64,000 bases of DNA, taken from contig CM046452.1 in the NCBI GenBank assembly GCA_025506515.1, forward strand, positions 103,274,559 to 103,338,558. Direction: 5' to 3'. This document shows, piece after piece, positions 34,941-47,642 of this stretch. The notes under the pieces are model-generated. The model made no database searches. It was given only the letters and a program-made list of their open reading frames with translations, and was not told the DNA's origin. Position numbers and translations under genes: made by a program. This DNA comes from Flaveria trinervia (lineage: Eukaryota > Streptophyta > Magnoliopsida > Asterales > Asteraceae). Each line of letters begins with the position of its first letter. Positions within the stretch are counted from its first letter, which is position 1.

Positions 34941-37900
34941 ATGGACATTACTGAGTTTTTTAGTGATTATGATCAAGTTGACGTGGATACAGCAGCTGTT
35001 AAGCTTGAAACAAATCCAGACGAGGCTCCACTTCAACAAAAACAAAACCATAATGAAGAAAACAGGAGCTCCACAGGCACTAGTATGTTGGACCAAGAAC
35101 AGTCACCAGTAGATGATGCAAATCTTTGTTCCACATCACCAATTTGCGCTGCACCACTTTGTAGACAATTCTGGAAAGCGGGGGCTTACAATGATGACCT
35201 TACTCCAAAGTCCACAACTAAATGTATTACCTATTTTCTTGCTAGTATAATTTTTAACTTGTTTTTAATTGATTTTATATTTGCTCAAATCAATGATTTG
35301 TAATGTATATGGCAGCGGGTTCTAGTTATCTACACATACACCCGAAATTCCTCCATTCAAATGCTACTTCTCACAAATGGGCATTCGGTGGTATGTTGAG
35401 CTTAACTCAATCTTTGTTTTGCTTAATTGCAAGTTTTTACATGTCTAATGAAGTTTTTTATATTGCATTAACAGCTATTGCTGAGCTCATTGACAATGCT
35501 GTGGATGAGGTAATGAGCTTTAGTATTTTGTTATCACCTCCGTGATTTATAGTATAATGATATTTGATTATGTGTTTTGGTATGCCTCATATCTTGTAGA
35601 TACAAAAGGAGGCTACATATGTAATTATAGACAAAAGAATTAACCCAAGAAATGGAAGTACAGGGTTGCTAATTCAAGGTAAATGAGTTTTTAGATGACT
35701 TTTCATGTTATGCCTTTTAGTTTTGTATTTGGTATGTATTCTTTTAAGGTAGTGAGATTATTCTATTTTTACTGAATTTAGATGATGGGGGTGGGATGGA
35801 TCCCGAAGCAATGCGCCATTGCTTGAGTTTTGGGTTTTCAGATAAGAAGTCAAAATTTGCGATTGGGAAGTGTATGTTTTCTTGACATTGAACTCTTATT
35901 GTTATTTTTTATTGTTTTCTTCCTTCATTTTGATTGGTTGACTTGTAGACACGTTCAGATGGAAATGGTTTTAAGACCAGCACAATGAGGCTTGGAGCAG
36001 ATGTGATAGTTTTCAGCCGTCACTTAACTGACAGGTTGGACATTTATTGAATTTTTCAGCATCGATAAATCTTTAATATTTTTATATATTTGTTTATTTA
36101 GGTGCTTTGTTTTATAATTTTATTTAATTTATGAACAGCACATTGACCCAAAGCATCGGACTTTTATCATATACATATTTAACCCGAGCAGGCTATGACA
36201 GGATAGTAGTCCCAATGGTGCGAAGTTATTTAAATTGATTTTACTGTCGTTTAGAAAGACACTTAATGAATAAATAGAAATATTCATTATTGTAATAACG
36301 TACAGGTTCACTACCAGTTCAACTTTATGACGGGAACTTTTGATCCCCTACATTCACAAAGTATTGAAGATCCTAATTCAAACCTTTCTGTTATTTTGAA
36401 ATGGTCCCCGTATTCAACAGAAGATGAGCTACTGAAGCAAGTAAGTCTGATTTAATATACAATTGATTTTACTGTTGGGAAGCTATTTATTTTAAATTAA
36501 AACAAAACAAAATCTTGATGTTTAGTTCGAAGATGTTGGTTCTCATGGCACTAAAATCATCATATACAATTTATGGCTTGATGATGATGGCAATATGGAG
36601 CTTGATTTTGAGTTAGATCCTGAGGTTTTAATCCTTTTCCTTCTCCATTTTCCCGCATTACATGTGTGTGTATTCATGTATGCATATGGTTGAATCATTT
36701 GATAATTGATATCCTTTCAGGATATCTGTATTACGTGGGATGGAAAAAGTAAAGGAAAAGAAGGTTCTCGTATGGCGGCAACCGATCAGCATATTGCTAA
36801 TCGTCTTCGTTATTCTCTTCGTGTAAAGCTTTTAATTAATATTTTTATCGTATTCATTCTACTTACCAAAACATTTTTTTTAAAGTTTTATATATTTTGA
36901 TTTTGTTTCAGGCATACTTATCCATTTTATACTTGGAATTACCACCGACTTTTGCAATGGTATTGCGAGGGAAAGTTGTTCTCTATCATAATATTGCTAA
37001 CGACTTAAAGCACACAGAGTTTATCATGTATAAACCTCATAGCGACGGGTGTGCCGAGGTCGTATTATATTAATACATACTTCTATATTTGCGATTTTAT
37101 TTTATTATAACGTGTACTGATATTTACCCATTGTTGAATTCTATGTTAAATTCAGGGTACGGTGGTTACAACGATAGGGTTTGATAAGGAAGCCCCAAAT
37201 GTTAGCGTGCATGGATTTAATATCTACCACAAGAACCGTTTGATACTGGTGATTGACTCATCCTTTTCAAAATTTTATTAAAGTATTCTGTATGCTAGAA
37301 GGGGCCTTAATGCTCATAGTTTTTACTAAATTGTTGCGTCTTTTTTCAGCCATTTCAACCCGTTGTACTTTTTGCTGATAGCCGAGGGAGAGGTGTTATT
37401 GGTAAGATCTTGTTTGTTTGTCTAATGAATTTGTGGTTATAGTTTAATGTTAAACAATTTTAAGGGTTTTTTAGGTGTTCTTGAAGCAAATTTTATTGAA
37501 CCAACACACAATAAACAAGATTTTGAGAAAACCTCACTTTTTCAAAAACTTGTGACCCGTTTGAAAGAAATGACATGGGAATACTGGTAAGCTATTCTTG
37601 ATTCTAAAATAGTTATGGATTATTCTTTACAAAAGCTTTTCGATTCTAAAGTAACTTTAAAATCTCCAGGGATTATCATTGTGGGCTGATTGGGTATCAA
37701 ATCAAGAAAAAAGCTCGCCCTCCATCAAATACCCCGGGGTATCTAATTTCATTCATCAGCACATCGAAGATTATTCGATTCGTAGGAAAGCTCTTTCTGA
37801 CGGTGGGTCAACTAAAAGAGCACCGGTTATAGCTACTTTAAACAGCAAGTCTGCGCTTTATTCAAGTTCCTCATTTGTAAAACCTGTTGAGTTAAAACAA

Positions 37901-38916
37901 AGCTTTCCACCAGGTTTCAAAGAAGGTAAGAAGTGAATCAATATAATCTTTAAAAAAACTCTGTTTTGTTTGTTTATATTATTTTATCATATGTGCTTCA
38001 TGAATGTTTTGAAGGGTCAAATTTGAAAAGGAAGTTGACAGACGTGTCTCAAAGTTTTCATTCGGAGATGGTTAATGTAAGCTCTAATCTGGTAATATAG
38101 TATTTAGTTTTTTTTAGATTGAAATATATTTATTTGTTTTATATTCAATGTGATATTTATATGTAGACTGATTTGGGGAATGATGGAGGAGCGATTAAGG
38201 TGATAGACGAAAACAAAAAGCTCAAAGCCCAGTGAGTATACTTTACACACGAACATAAATATTCTTTTCCCTTGGTTTATCTAGCAGTTATTTTACTATT
38301 CTCTTTCTTTCAAAAGCCATTATGATGTTCAATATCTCATTCGATAAGTTTTCGTGAACAATTTATAAACAATCTCATTTTCTTTTTTTCCTCAGATGCT
38401 TGGAGTTTGAGAAGGCTGAAGAAGAGCTTACACGCAAGGTAAACATGTGCCCACTTTTATCCCTTCGTTCCCATCCATCCAGACAACCATGATAACCTGT
38501 ACTATTTGCCCTTGTAATGGGTTGATTCGGGTTGTGTATTATCCACCAACTGGTCAAATGTGTAATATCATAAACAAAAATGTTAAAGAAGAAACACTTG
38601 AAAGTTTATCATAACTAAATCACTATATTCTAGAAAAAAATTTGATTATTCTAGCAATTATGTTTTGTTAAGCATGTTTAACGCCTTATTATGAATTTAT
38701 GACTCGTTATCTTACCCCTTGCGTTTACTAGGGATTTCACAATGTTTGAGAGTTTGTAACTGATGAAAATGTGATGGTTTTGATTGACGGTCGTGTTGTG
38801 TTCTGTATGTATAACAGGTGGAACATCTAAAAAAGGAACTGGGAGATGCGAAAGCAGAGTATGCTCGAATTTTGGCTGAATTGCAGGAGCTGGAGACGGT
38901 GAAGGAGGAAAACTAA
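34941..38916 (+). CDS. MORC-family GHKL ATPase (19 exons, one A-run frame break)
   Basis: Microrchidia ATPases act in the nucleus in heterochromatin compaction, gene silencing and, in plants, immunity. Inferred exons: 34941-35223, 35316-35390, 35475-35509, 35600-35678, 35782-35871, 35959-36034, 36139-36217, 36306-36440, 36526-36624, 36721-36822, 36912-37058, 37156-37248, 37350-37401, 37475-37586, 37670-37925, 38015-38076, 38167-38231, 38396-38438, 38818-38916. N-terminal CRQFWKAGAY and HPKFLHSNATSHKWAFG lead to the GHKL motifs: AIAELIDNAVDE (N-box), DDGGGMDPEAMRHC (G1) and IGKYGNGFKTSTMRLGAD (G2). The S5-like part runs to EYWDYHCGLIGYQIKKK. The tail is Lys/Glu-rich, probably coiled coil; no CW zinc finger is seen, as usual in plants. 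All phases agree except in exon 15, where one base is missing in the A6 run 37707-37712. Bridged length is about 660 residues, close to Arabidopsis MORC4/7; the exact paralogue is unsure. Confidence 0.9.
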
Positions 38917-39437
38917 CTAGATTATTTTTAGGTGTAACATTATGTGTGTTCATTATCATTTATCTAGGTCTTTACTTTAGGAAATCCCTTAATCTTAAGA
39001 TTCCTACATTTTGTTTTGAACCTAGGATCTTGATGTTTTTGCCCTACTTCCACTGCCACTCCATAACATTCACTCTGTAACATTTGATCTTTGTAACATA
39101 TATGCAGTGAACAAACATGGGTTTAACTACTGTGGATGTCTGGTGGGTGTGACTGTCATCTTTACTATTTTCTGAAGGTTTTAATGTTATTTATGCCACT
39201 TGTGAACACACAAGATCATACCGACTTGTTGCCATTATGTTATCAAATTCTTAATTTTTTACTCAATCTCTCTTAGAAGTACCCGAAATATAAATCTATA
39301 TAATGTTGCAAGGGAGATCGTTATTGACAATAGAAGTGATATTTAAAAAGCTAAATTGTTAATACGTATTATAATCTCTTCTATTATATATATTTTAGTT
39401 GTATTTTATAGAATGAGTGAATGACTATCTTAATTGT

Positions 39438-39477
<40 letters not shown>

Positions 39478-42400
39478 GTTCTATTTTATAGAATGACTAT
39501 CTTGTCAACCTTCAATACTACTTTTCAACTCACACCAATTTACTATAGAATAAAACCTTTAGGGGCTTAACCTTAGTCTATCAGCTATGTTTTAATTAGT
39601 CACCTCTTCAAACCTAGTCAATCACTTGTCATTCATAAAATTTACTTGAGTTAGGTCATGCTAAAGTTCTGATTATTATAAACAAGTGTGTGAAACTAAA
39701 GTTAAACTTACCCTACACAGAGTGCCTCCTAGGCGGCACCACCATGTGGAAATGAATTTAATAATATTAATTGATATAAAAATATATTAATAATATTAAT
39801 ATTAATAGTACGGTCAGGTCAGTCAGATCAGGTCAGGCCACCACCGACTGAGCAAGTTGCACCACCCTGCCCGTGCCCGTGCCCGGTGCCCGGTGCCCTA
39901 AACCCCACCATAAATAGCAACACATCCCCTTGCACTTGCAGCCTCCATCTTCATTCTCTTTTTTTCTTTCTTAATCAAGTTTCTTCAGCATATGCAGTTG
40001 CACTTTATCAACTGCACCTTCTTCTATCTATCTCTTTCTTTCTTTTTGTAGCAACCAAATCTTGCTTTTACTCTGCTTTCCATCTTTAGAAAGGGTACAA
40101 GTAGATCTGCATGGGGTACAATCAAATCTACTTAAATCTGTGTTTGACTTTGATTATTGTTGATTACTGCAAAAAACTTCCATCCGCATGCGACTTGTAG
40201 TGGGCACTGCGGCCATATATTTGCGGATATTAATTGTTGCTATTTAAACACTTGGTGTTTAATGTTATTGGCCATCTTTTAAGATAGGTGGATGACTTTA
40301 CAATTTACATTTGCATCCATTATTTTCTTTATTTTAACGGCCCACATTACTATTGTAACTTTTTGTTCCAGATTTTTGAATCTAAGAAAAGTACTTAATG
40401 TGAAAGACTAATTAATTATGTGAATCTTGTTATCTCCCAATGACTGAAGAAAAATATAAGTTTCAGCCTTATCTGAACTTCTTTGTTGAAAATTCATATA
40501 TGTATTTCTGAGGGAGATTACCATTAAATTACTTTTATCATGGACGAAGCCTAAAGGATCTAGATTTCGTATATTTTCGAATCAGTTAAGATGCTTATTA
40601 ATATGCCGATGGTCTGCGAATATTCTCTACTAAAGTGATGTTGGTTCAAAATCTATAATATAGATACCTTTAAGAGTAGATTTTGTAAGGTTTTTAGTAA
40701 AGAAAGGAAAATGTTATTGATATAGCGATTAATAATACTTTTTATAATTATATTAAAAAAAATAAAATGTCACCGAATAGTAACAAGTTAATATATAAAA
40801 AAATAAAAAAATATGTTAATTATGAAAAAAATATAAAAAAGTGCTTAAGCATCAAAAGATAAAAAAAAATATTTTCTAACTAATCCAAAAGTATAACATT
40901 CTAAAAAATATATAATGATTTTTAATTTGTATAAAATATAAAAATAGGTGATCTAATAGGAATACTTTTAAAACTTGAGTTATTTAATTGGAACACTTTT
41001 AAAAGTTGGTTATTATTTTACAAAGTTACTCCTATTAAAAGTTATTATATATATATTTTTTACTTTTTAATTAAAAAATGTACTTTTTATACACTTGTTA
41101 TTAGTTATTATTTTCTTTTTCACTCATAAGCATTTAAAAAATATATTAAATATACCAATAAAATAATATATTTTTAATTTCTTACTCATAACCATTCAAT
41201 ATAATATATTAAACATACTTATATGTTTTTAGATTATGTTTTTAAAGATTTTACTGTTAATGCTCTTAAATTGTTAAAAAAGTAATGTTGAAACAAACCA
41301 AAATATCAAAAAATACATGTTAAAAGTACTTTTAATCGTTATTAGGTATATATAACTGATATACAATATATTGTTCTTTAGGATGATGAAAGGAAATTGG
41401 TTTTCGTTAGAAGAAAATTTATCTAAATCAATACATTTTTATAAACAATCCTAGAGTTAATAACCAATAATAAAAATAGGTTTTTCATTTAATATTTCAA
41501 TTTATTTATCCATTTAACAACCTATAATAAAATCTAGGGCATTGATTATTTGCAAACTAGTTGGTGTTAATAATTTCTAACCATTAATCTATCATTAAAG
41601 AAAAACTATTTGCAAACCACTAGAACGAGGAAATGAGATAGTGCTGGACATCAAGACAATCTTTTGTTGAAGAACTTGTACCCAAATAGAACTTGTACCA
41701 AATAGAACTTGTTAAGAATGGTTCAGTCATTTTATAGCAAAAATCATAGAAATTGAATAGAACCATGGTAGATGCTACAATTGTATTGTGAATCAACCAC
41801 CCAAGGCGCGTGTAAAAATGTTGCCAAGAGCTACAAAACTTTAAAGAACCTTGCAACGAAAGTACAATGGTTGAAAAGGTTCGATCACAAATTAACTCTA
41901 GAGGATTAGGGCTTAAGGGATATCACCCCATATACGGGAAAAGAACCTATGCCGCAACTCGAGCCCAAACCCTAGCCATGGCTCATACTAACAAGATGCA
42001 AGTCATAAATGTCAAGAACTAATAATGAACCACTTTCAATAAAAGCGTAACTAAAGACATTAACAAGAAGCTTAACACAAGTATAAAAACTCAGTCGTGG
42101 CCTGGTAAAGAAGCACAACCAGTCACAGAGGCATGACCAAGATAAGAGAAAAGGGCACCCCCCGGTTCACAATCGGGGTAGGGTCAATTAAAGTGATGAC
42201 AAGAAAATGAGGTGATTCGACTTGAACATTTAAAGGCTTTAAAGAAACAAACAAGAAACTTGATAAAGAAAAAACATCCATTTAATATCAGAGAATATTA
42301 TCAAATCACAAATAATAAATAATAAAGGTTAACTTTATTAAAATAACAGTAAAACTACTTTAGTCTGTTACATTGAAAAGAACGTCAATTAAAAAAGCAA

Positions 42401-43463
42401 GAAACATTTAAATCAAATAAAAACCTTTTGCATCAAACTAGTATAGAACCCACTAACCAATGAAGTCCAGTTTAATTGAGTGACCAAAGACTACTTAAAA
42501 TAAAGTTATTGTCCATAAGCTTAACATCACAATCATTATAAATACCATATGTCATATTAAGTAGATCACACATTCAATCCTCTCGGCTCTAAAACTCTTT
42601 AATTCTCTACATTCTTTCCTCGCCTGCACTACTTCCGACCTTAATCTCTCAATTAAAATTTGTGTAGCAACAAAAAAAATTAACCAAGTCAAACCTTGAT
42701 CTCACAAGTCTAACACCACAACACATCATTCTGTTTCCATGATGGGTTAATCTAAAGGTCAAGTAATGTGTGTTTATTTTAAGCTTTAAGATCGCTTTGA
42801 TTATAACAACTTTTACAAAGCTCGAAAAGTTTTCTAATATACTAACCAAAGTTTTATAATATTATTTAAGGTTTGGCTAATAAGGATATGACATAAAAAG
42901 TTAAAAACACAGTTGAAGATCACTAAAACAAATTTTATAAAATCAAAAAGAGTTTTATACAACAAATCAAAAATGCTATGATTATTTATAGAACTTATTT
43001 AGTTTGCAAGACATAATATCTTTTGTAAAATAGAAGTATGAAACACAAATGGTTAGAAGAATCTCTCTTTAAAGATGGTTTCCAACATGTTTTAGTGTCC
43101 TAAAAAACCCAACATACACACTTATGACATATATAAAACTTTACCTTGTTATCGTCTTAGCACAAGTTTTCGCTCAATGATCATACCTAATTTGTTTTTA
43201 ATTAATTTTCAAAGTATGAAAAACTTTTGAGGTTTTGTTAATCATCAATCAAATGTTTGTAAAAAATACTTGTGAAACTCAAATAATGGTAAAAAGTATG
43301 AGATTTCTGGGATACACTTGCTTGCTTCTATCACATGATACAATTGCTGTGTTGCATTGATTCAAATTTGTGTGAATTGAAATCGAATCAAAACCCCAAA
43401 ATCAAAAGATATACTCCAACAAATTCAAACTTTCAAACTATCATACAAGAATCAAAATCAAAA
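38917..43463. other. Intergenic stretch between MORC and the LRR receptor gene
   Basis: No gene was recognised. Contents: the MORC 3' UTR; a repeated ATTTTATAGAATGA segment (39409 and 39484) around an (AT)n tract at 39449-39473; a CCCGTGCCCGGTGCCC run (39868-39898) after GGTCAGGTCAG repeats (39812-39838); a CT-rich transcribed-looking stretch at 39940-40060; very AT-rich DNA at 40600-41600; and unassigned sequence at 41880-42600. Confidence 0.55.
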
Positions 43464-46387
43464 CTAAACCAATGATCTCATAGAGCTCTCTCTACTCATG
43501 CTATGGTGAAAAATGCAGCTCGTCATCGACACATCTTTCTTCGAATGCGTACATGGCAGCAGCTTCATCTTGTTCAAATCCCAACACTCATCACTCCTAA
43601 TCGCTCGATCTCCATACACCCATTTCTCCTCCTTCCCCAACCCTTCAATCCCCCCATTATCAGCGTTTGAAATCGAAGCTTGCTTCCACTTACACCATAT
43701 CCGAAGCATCACATACAGAAGGTACAAGCATATAACCGTTGCTGTGAACACAATCGCCACCACGATCCCCGCAGCTGCGGTGTTTGACAGCTGCTTTTTC
43801 CGTTGTGGGGTTGATTCAGAACATGATTCCAGTGGTGGGCCGCAGAGATTGTCGTTGTTGATGAAGGAATTTGATGCGAATCTTGAAAATGTTGGTGGGA
43901 TTTCGCCTTGAAGGTGATTGATTGAGAGGTTTAGTGCGTGGAGGCTCGTTAATCTTCCTAAAGATTCTGGAACTCTTCCGTGGAGTTCGTTGGATGATAA
44001 GTTTAATCTTTCTAACTTCACAAGATTCGAAAGCGAAATTGGGACCTCACCCGTAAGATGATTCTTGCTTAAATCAAGAATCACTTGTAGTTCAGCGAGA
44101 GTACCCAATTCAGGTGGTATGGAGCCAGTGAGTGAGTTTTCAGACAGTCTTAACTCGAACAGTTTCTTGCACCCACCAAGTGTTCGAGGAATTGCCCCAG
44201 AGAGATTGTTTCTTTGAAGTTTCAACACATTTAGACTCGTTAGATTCCCAATCTCCTCTGGTATTCCGCCTGAAAGTTTATTCTGATTTACTGAAAGCTT
44301 GAGTAGTCTTGAACATTTTCCCACCTCTTTCGGCAATGTTCCGTTGAAATTGTTGTTTGAAAGATCCAGCTCTCCGAGTTCTTTCATGGCTCCTAACCAT
44401 GGTGGAACAATGCCAGAAAGGTGGTTATTACTGACAAGAAAATGGCTGATCTTTTTACAGTTTGAGAGCTCCAATGGCAGTTCACCTGTAAAACTATTGT
44501 ATGAAAGATCAAGAAAATTGAGGTTACTGAGTTGACCGAACTGCGAAGGAATGGTGCCATTTAGATGATTATGAGCGAGCCTTATGCGCGCAAGATCCTT
44601 TGACACGGCTAGCTCAGAAGGAATAGGACCCGAAAAACTGTTATTAGTTACATCTAGTAAGGACAGCAGGTTTGAACCCAAAAGAGGGTAGATTGAACCA
44701 TAGAATCTGTTGTTAGAAATGTTAATAATTGTGAGGTTTTTCAGCTGGAATAAAGATTCTGGAAGCGGGCCTTCGAATGAGTTGTTGTACAAACTAAGAA
44801 GTGTAAGCTCAGAAAGATATCCAAACGTCTTTGAGAGCGAGCCCGAAAGGTTATTATCACCCAAAGATAAAGTTTGAAGCTTTTTACAGTATCCTAGGCT
44901 TAAGGGAACCGGCCCGATAGATCATTTTGCCTTAACTGAAGGAAAACCAGATTCTTGAGCTTCCCAATTGTTTCAGGAATCAATCCTGTGAAATGATTCC
45001 CGAAAAAATCTATTTCACTTAAGCTCGAGCAGTTAGTTAACTCTACGGGTATGTCTCCTGACATCTGATTATCATACAGATACAGTATGCTTAGCTTCTG
45101 TAACTTACCAATTTCAGCTGGGATTTCACCTGTGATCATGTTGTCAAACAGATAAAGACTCACCAAATCACTCAAATTCCCAATCTCAGGAGGTAAACCA
45201 CCTGAAAAACTGTTGTTATGCAGCAAAAGATCAGTGAGGTTCTTCAGGTTTTCTATCTCAGATGGTAGATTGTTCTCAAATTCATTATCAGAAATGTCTA
45301 ATACTTCAAGTGAAGAACAGTTTAGCAATGCCAAAGGGAAGTTCCCGGAGAGACGGTTCCCCGAGAGGAAAACATTGCGTAACTTTGAGTTTCCGGAACA
45401 AAGTTTCTCTGGAAAACTGCCAGTGAAAGAATTGCCAGACAAAGCTAAAGCTTCAAGATCATTGTTTCCAGTAAAATCGAGACTGGTTATGTTACCCGAA
45501 AGATTGTTTCTTGAAAGATCAATATTCTGGAGGTTGGGCAGTTGGATTACATCTAAAGGGATTTCACCGCTTAACTGATTGCCTAAAAGATTCAAGTATT
45601 TCAACCTGGAAAGTTGGGATAACACGGATGGGATCTTTCCAGAGAGGGTATTATTCGCTAAATTCAAGATCTCGAGGGACTGAAGTTGCCCAACTGAAGA
45701 AGGTATTTCACCTTCAAGCTTGTTGTTTGATGCTGCAAAATCTTGGAGTTCTTCACAGCTGCTGATTTCTTGTGGAATGGTTCCGGTAAGACTGTTGGCT
45801 TGTAAATGGAGAGACTTGAGATGCTTTAACTTGCCGATTTCAGATGGAATTGTTCCATTAAACTGGCAGTAAGCAAGTGCTAATACTCTTAACTCAGTTA
45901 ACTCTCCAATTGGTTTGATAATTTCTCCTGTTAGCAAGTTATCTCCAATTCGAAGAACTTGCAGCTTTTTCAAGAAACGAAACTCAACAGGAATGGAACC
46001 CGTGAGAGAGTTTGAAAACAAAAGGAGTTCTTGAAGATTTTGGAGATTCCCAAGCTCGGGAGGGATCATTCCCGTGAGTGAATTCATCGAAAGATCAATT
46101 TTTTGAAGTGAATCAAGGTGTGAAATATCAGGAGAAATTGACCCGGAGAGACCCGAGTTAGAAAGATTTATACCCACGACACGTGTTTGATCCTCTGAAC
46201 ATTCCACCCCATGCCATGTGCATATATTTGATGTTGGAGACCAATTGCTTAGTACTCCCATTGGATCAGTGAATTCTGATTGAATTTTGAGTAGCCAGAA
46301 TGAATCATTTGAAACAGCTCCAAGTGAAGCTTCTAGAAAAGAATTGAGTAGTATGAACAGAAAGATTGCATTCGGCATTCGACCCAT
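43464..46387 (-). CDS. LRR receptor-like protein without kinase domain (one frame break)
   Basis: An intronless gene for a cell-surface leucine-rich-repeat receptor. The start at 46387 gives signal peptide MGRMPNAIFLFILLNSFLEA, then an LRR N-cap (WLLKIQSEFTDP, CTWHGVEC), then roughly thirty plant-type LRRs (LxxLxLxxNxLTGxIPxxIGxL), a C-cap (NDNLCGPPLESC), a membrane segment (AAAGIVVAIVFTATVICLYLL), and a tail of about 85 residues to the stop at 43464. The ectodomain resembles GSO/RGI-class LRR-RLKs of LRR subfamily XI and relatives, but no kinase follows in any frame downstream. At about 44911 one base is missing (CC for CCC in the gene), splitting the frame into 495 and 466 codons; the LRR register continues exactly across it. 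Bridged length is about 974 residues. A TATATATAG box lies near 46577-46585 (-). It could be a true RLP or a truncated RLK. Confidence 0.88.
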
Positions 46388-47431
46388 TCGAGAAGGTTAA
46401 TGTTAAAAGATCATTGATGAAAACCAGAAAGAAAAGGTGATGAAATGTTGGTGAAAGATGAAGGTGAAGAATGGGTTTAGAAAGACAAAGTGGTATGGGA
46501 CAGATCAATGTTCATGTTACACAAAGTTGATGATGATTATGCATGAAAAGTGAGTGCACCTTATATCTTCAAAAACTATATATAAGCCTCTGTTTCTTTC
46601 ATTTACCTATTACTTTAATCACTTGACAACAACTTCTATTATCACAATTTGACTAAGTAGTAAGTGAATTAGAGCTGATTGTGGGACATGTTATTAGGTT
46701 AATTACTATATTACTAAATTAAACTTAATTAGTCAAATAACAAAACAAGAAGTTATTTTGAAAATAGATGCAAAACTGAGGTTTTAACCTTGACTAATTT
46801 GGTTTTTTTAATATTGTTTTTATTGTTTGTGGATTGTCAAATTTATGGTTAAATGTTGAAACAATTCCAAATAGGTTTTATATGGAAGAAGTAGAAGAAG
46901 AAGATAAGATTATGATGGTTGACAAGAGAAAAGAGAATTGGGGGCAGACCCACTTGCTCTTGATAAATAGGACCATTTTTAAGTTGCAATTTTGAATTTA
47001 TATCCAATTAAAAACTTTGGAGAATCTTAAGATACATCAAAATAATTGGATGGACTGCTTCACTTTGTAATATGTAAAGTCAAAGATCCCTCATATTAGT
47101 CAACTTGATTGGTGTTAACCCACTTTCTCTAATTTCTTCATGAAAATTAAACACTCCTGCCTAAGGGTGATGAATATGAGGGGTTCTTATTCCTTCCAAT
47201 CCATAAAAGAAAGAAAATAGAGTTTTATAATCTTGATTATTAACATGTAACACTTTCATTGAGAAATCTGATTTTATCCAAAAAGTTACTTTGGTATTGA
47301 TAGATCAGTTTGGTAGTTTCTTTACTTGAGCTACTCACCTACTAAACTTAATTTACCTCTCATATGATCGTCATGTGTCAGTTTGACATTAGACGGTTAG
47401 AGTTGACCGGGCTTAACCTTTTTGTATTTTA
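46388..47431. other. LRR receptor gene upstream region
   Basis: The promoter of the LRR receptor gene (TATA-like box near 46577-46585) is followed by AT-rich intergenic DNA without recognised genes. Confidence 0.5.
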
Positions 47432-47441
47432 TTCATATATG

Positions 47442-47632
47442 TTATCTAAGGTGGATCTTGAAACTGGTAAGATTGTTGCTTTATGACATTAAGTCATGGG
47501 TTCAAGCCATGGAAACAACATCCTGCACATGCAGGATAAGGCTGTGTACATGAGATTGCATAGCTATCCGGCTCCTATCCAGAGCCGGCGCAAAGAGGAA
47601 GGGAGCTAAGTCAACCAACAAATACGCCCTTT
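47442..47632 (+). mobile_element. Au-like SINE with 10-base TSD
   Basis: A tRNA-derived retroposon. A box A-like stretch is followed by a B box GGTTCAAGCC (about 47510-47519), then the Au-SINE body GGAAACAAC...TGCAGGATAAGGCTGTGTAC (47512-47549) and a 3' end CGCCCTTT. The flanks TTCATATATG at 47432-47441 and 47633-47642 are perfect target duplications. Not a functional tRNA gene. Confidence 0.8.
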
Positions 47633-47642
47633 TTCATATATG

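Noticed and set aside
43000..43463. Missing kinase domain downstream of the LRR receptor
   Set aside because: Read in all minus-strand frames for several hundred bases with no glycine loop, HRD or DFG motif; the kinase appears absent, not frame-shifted.
47442..47520. Possible tRNA gene (B-box GGTTCAAGCC)
   Set aside because: No cloverleaf or anticodon arm can be formed, and the sequence continues into an Au-SINE body with target duplications.
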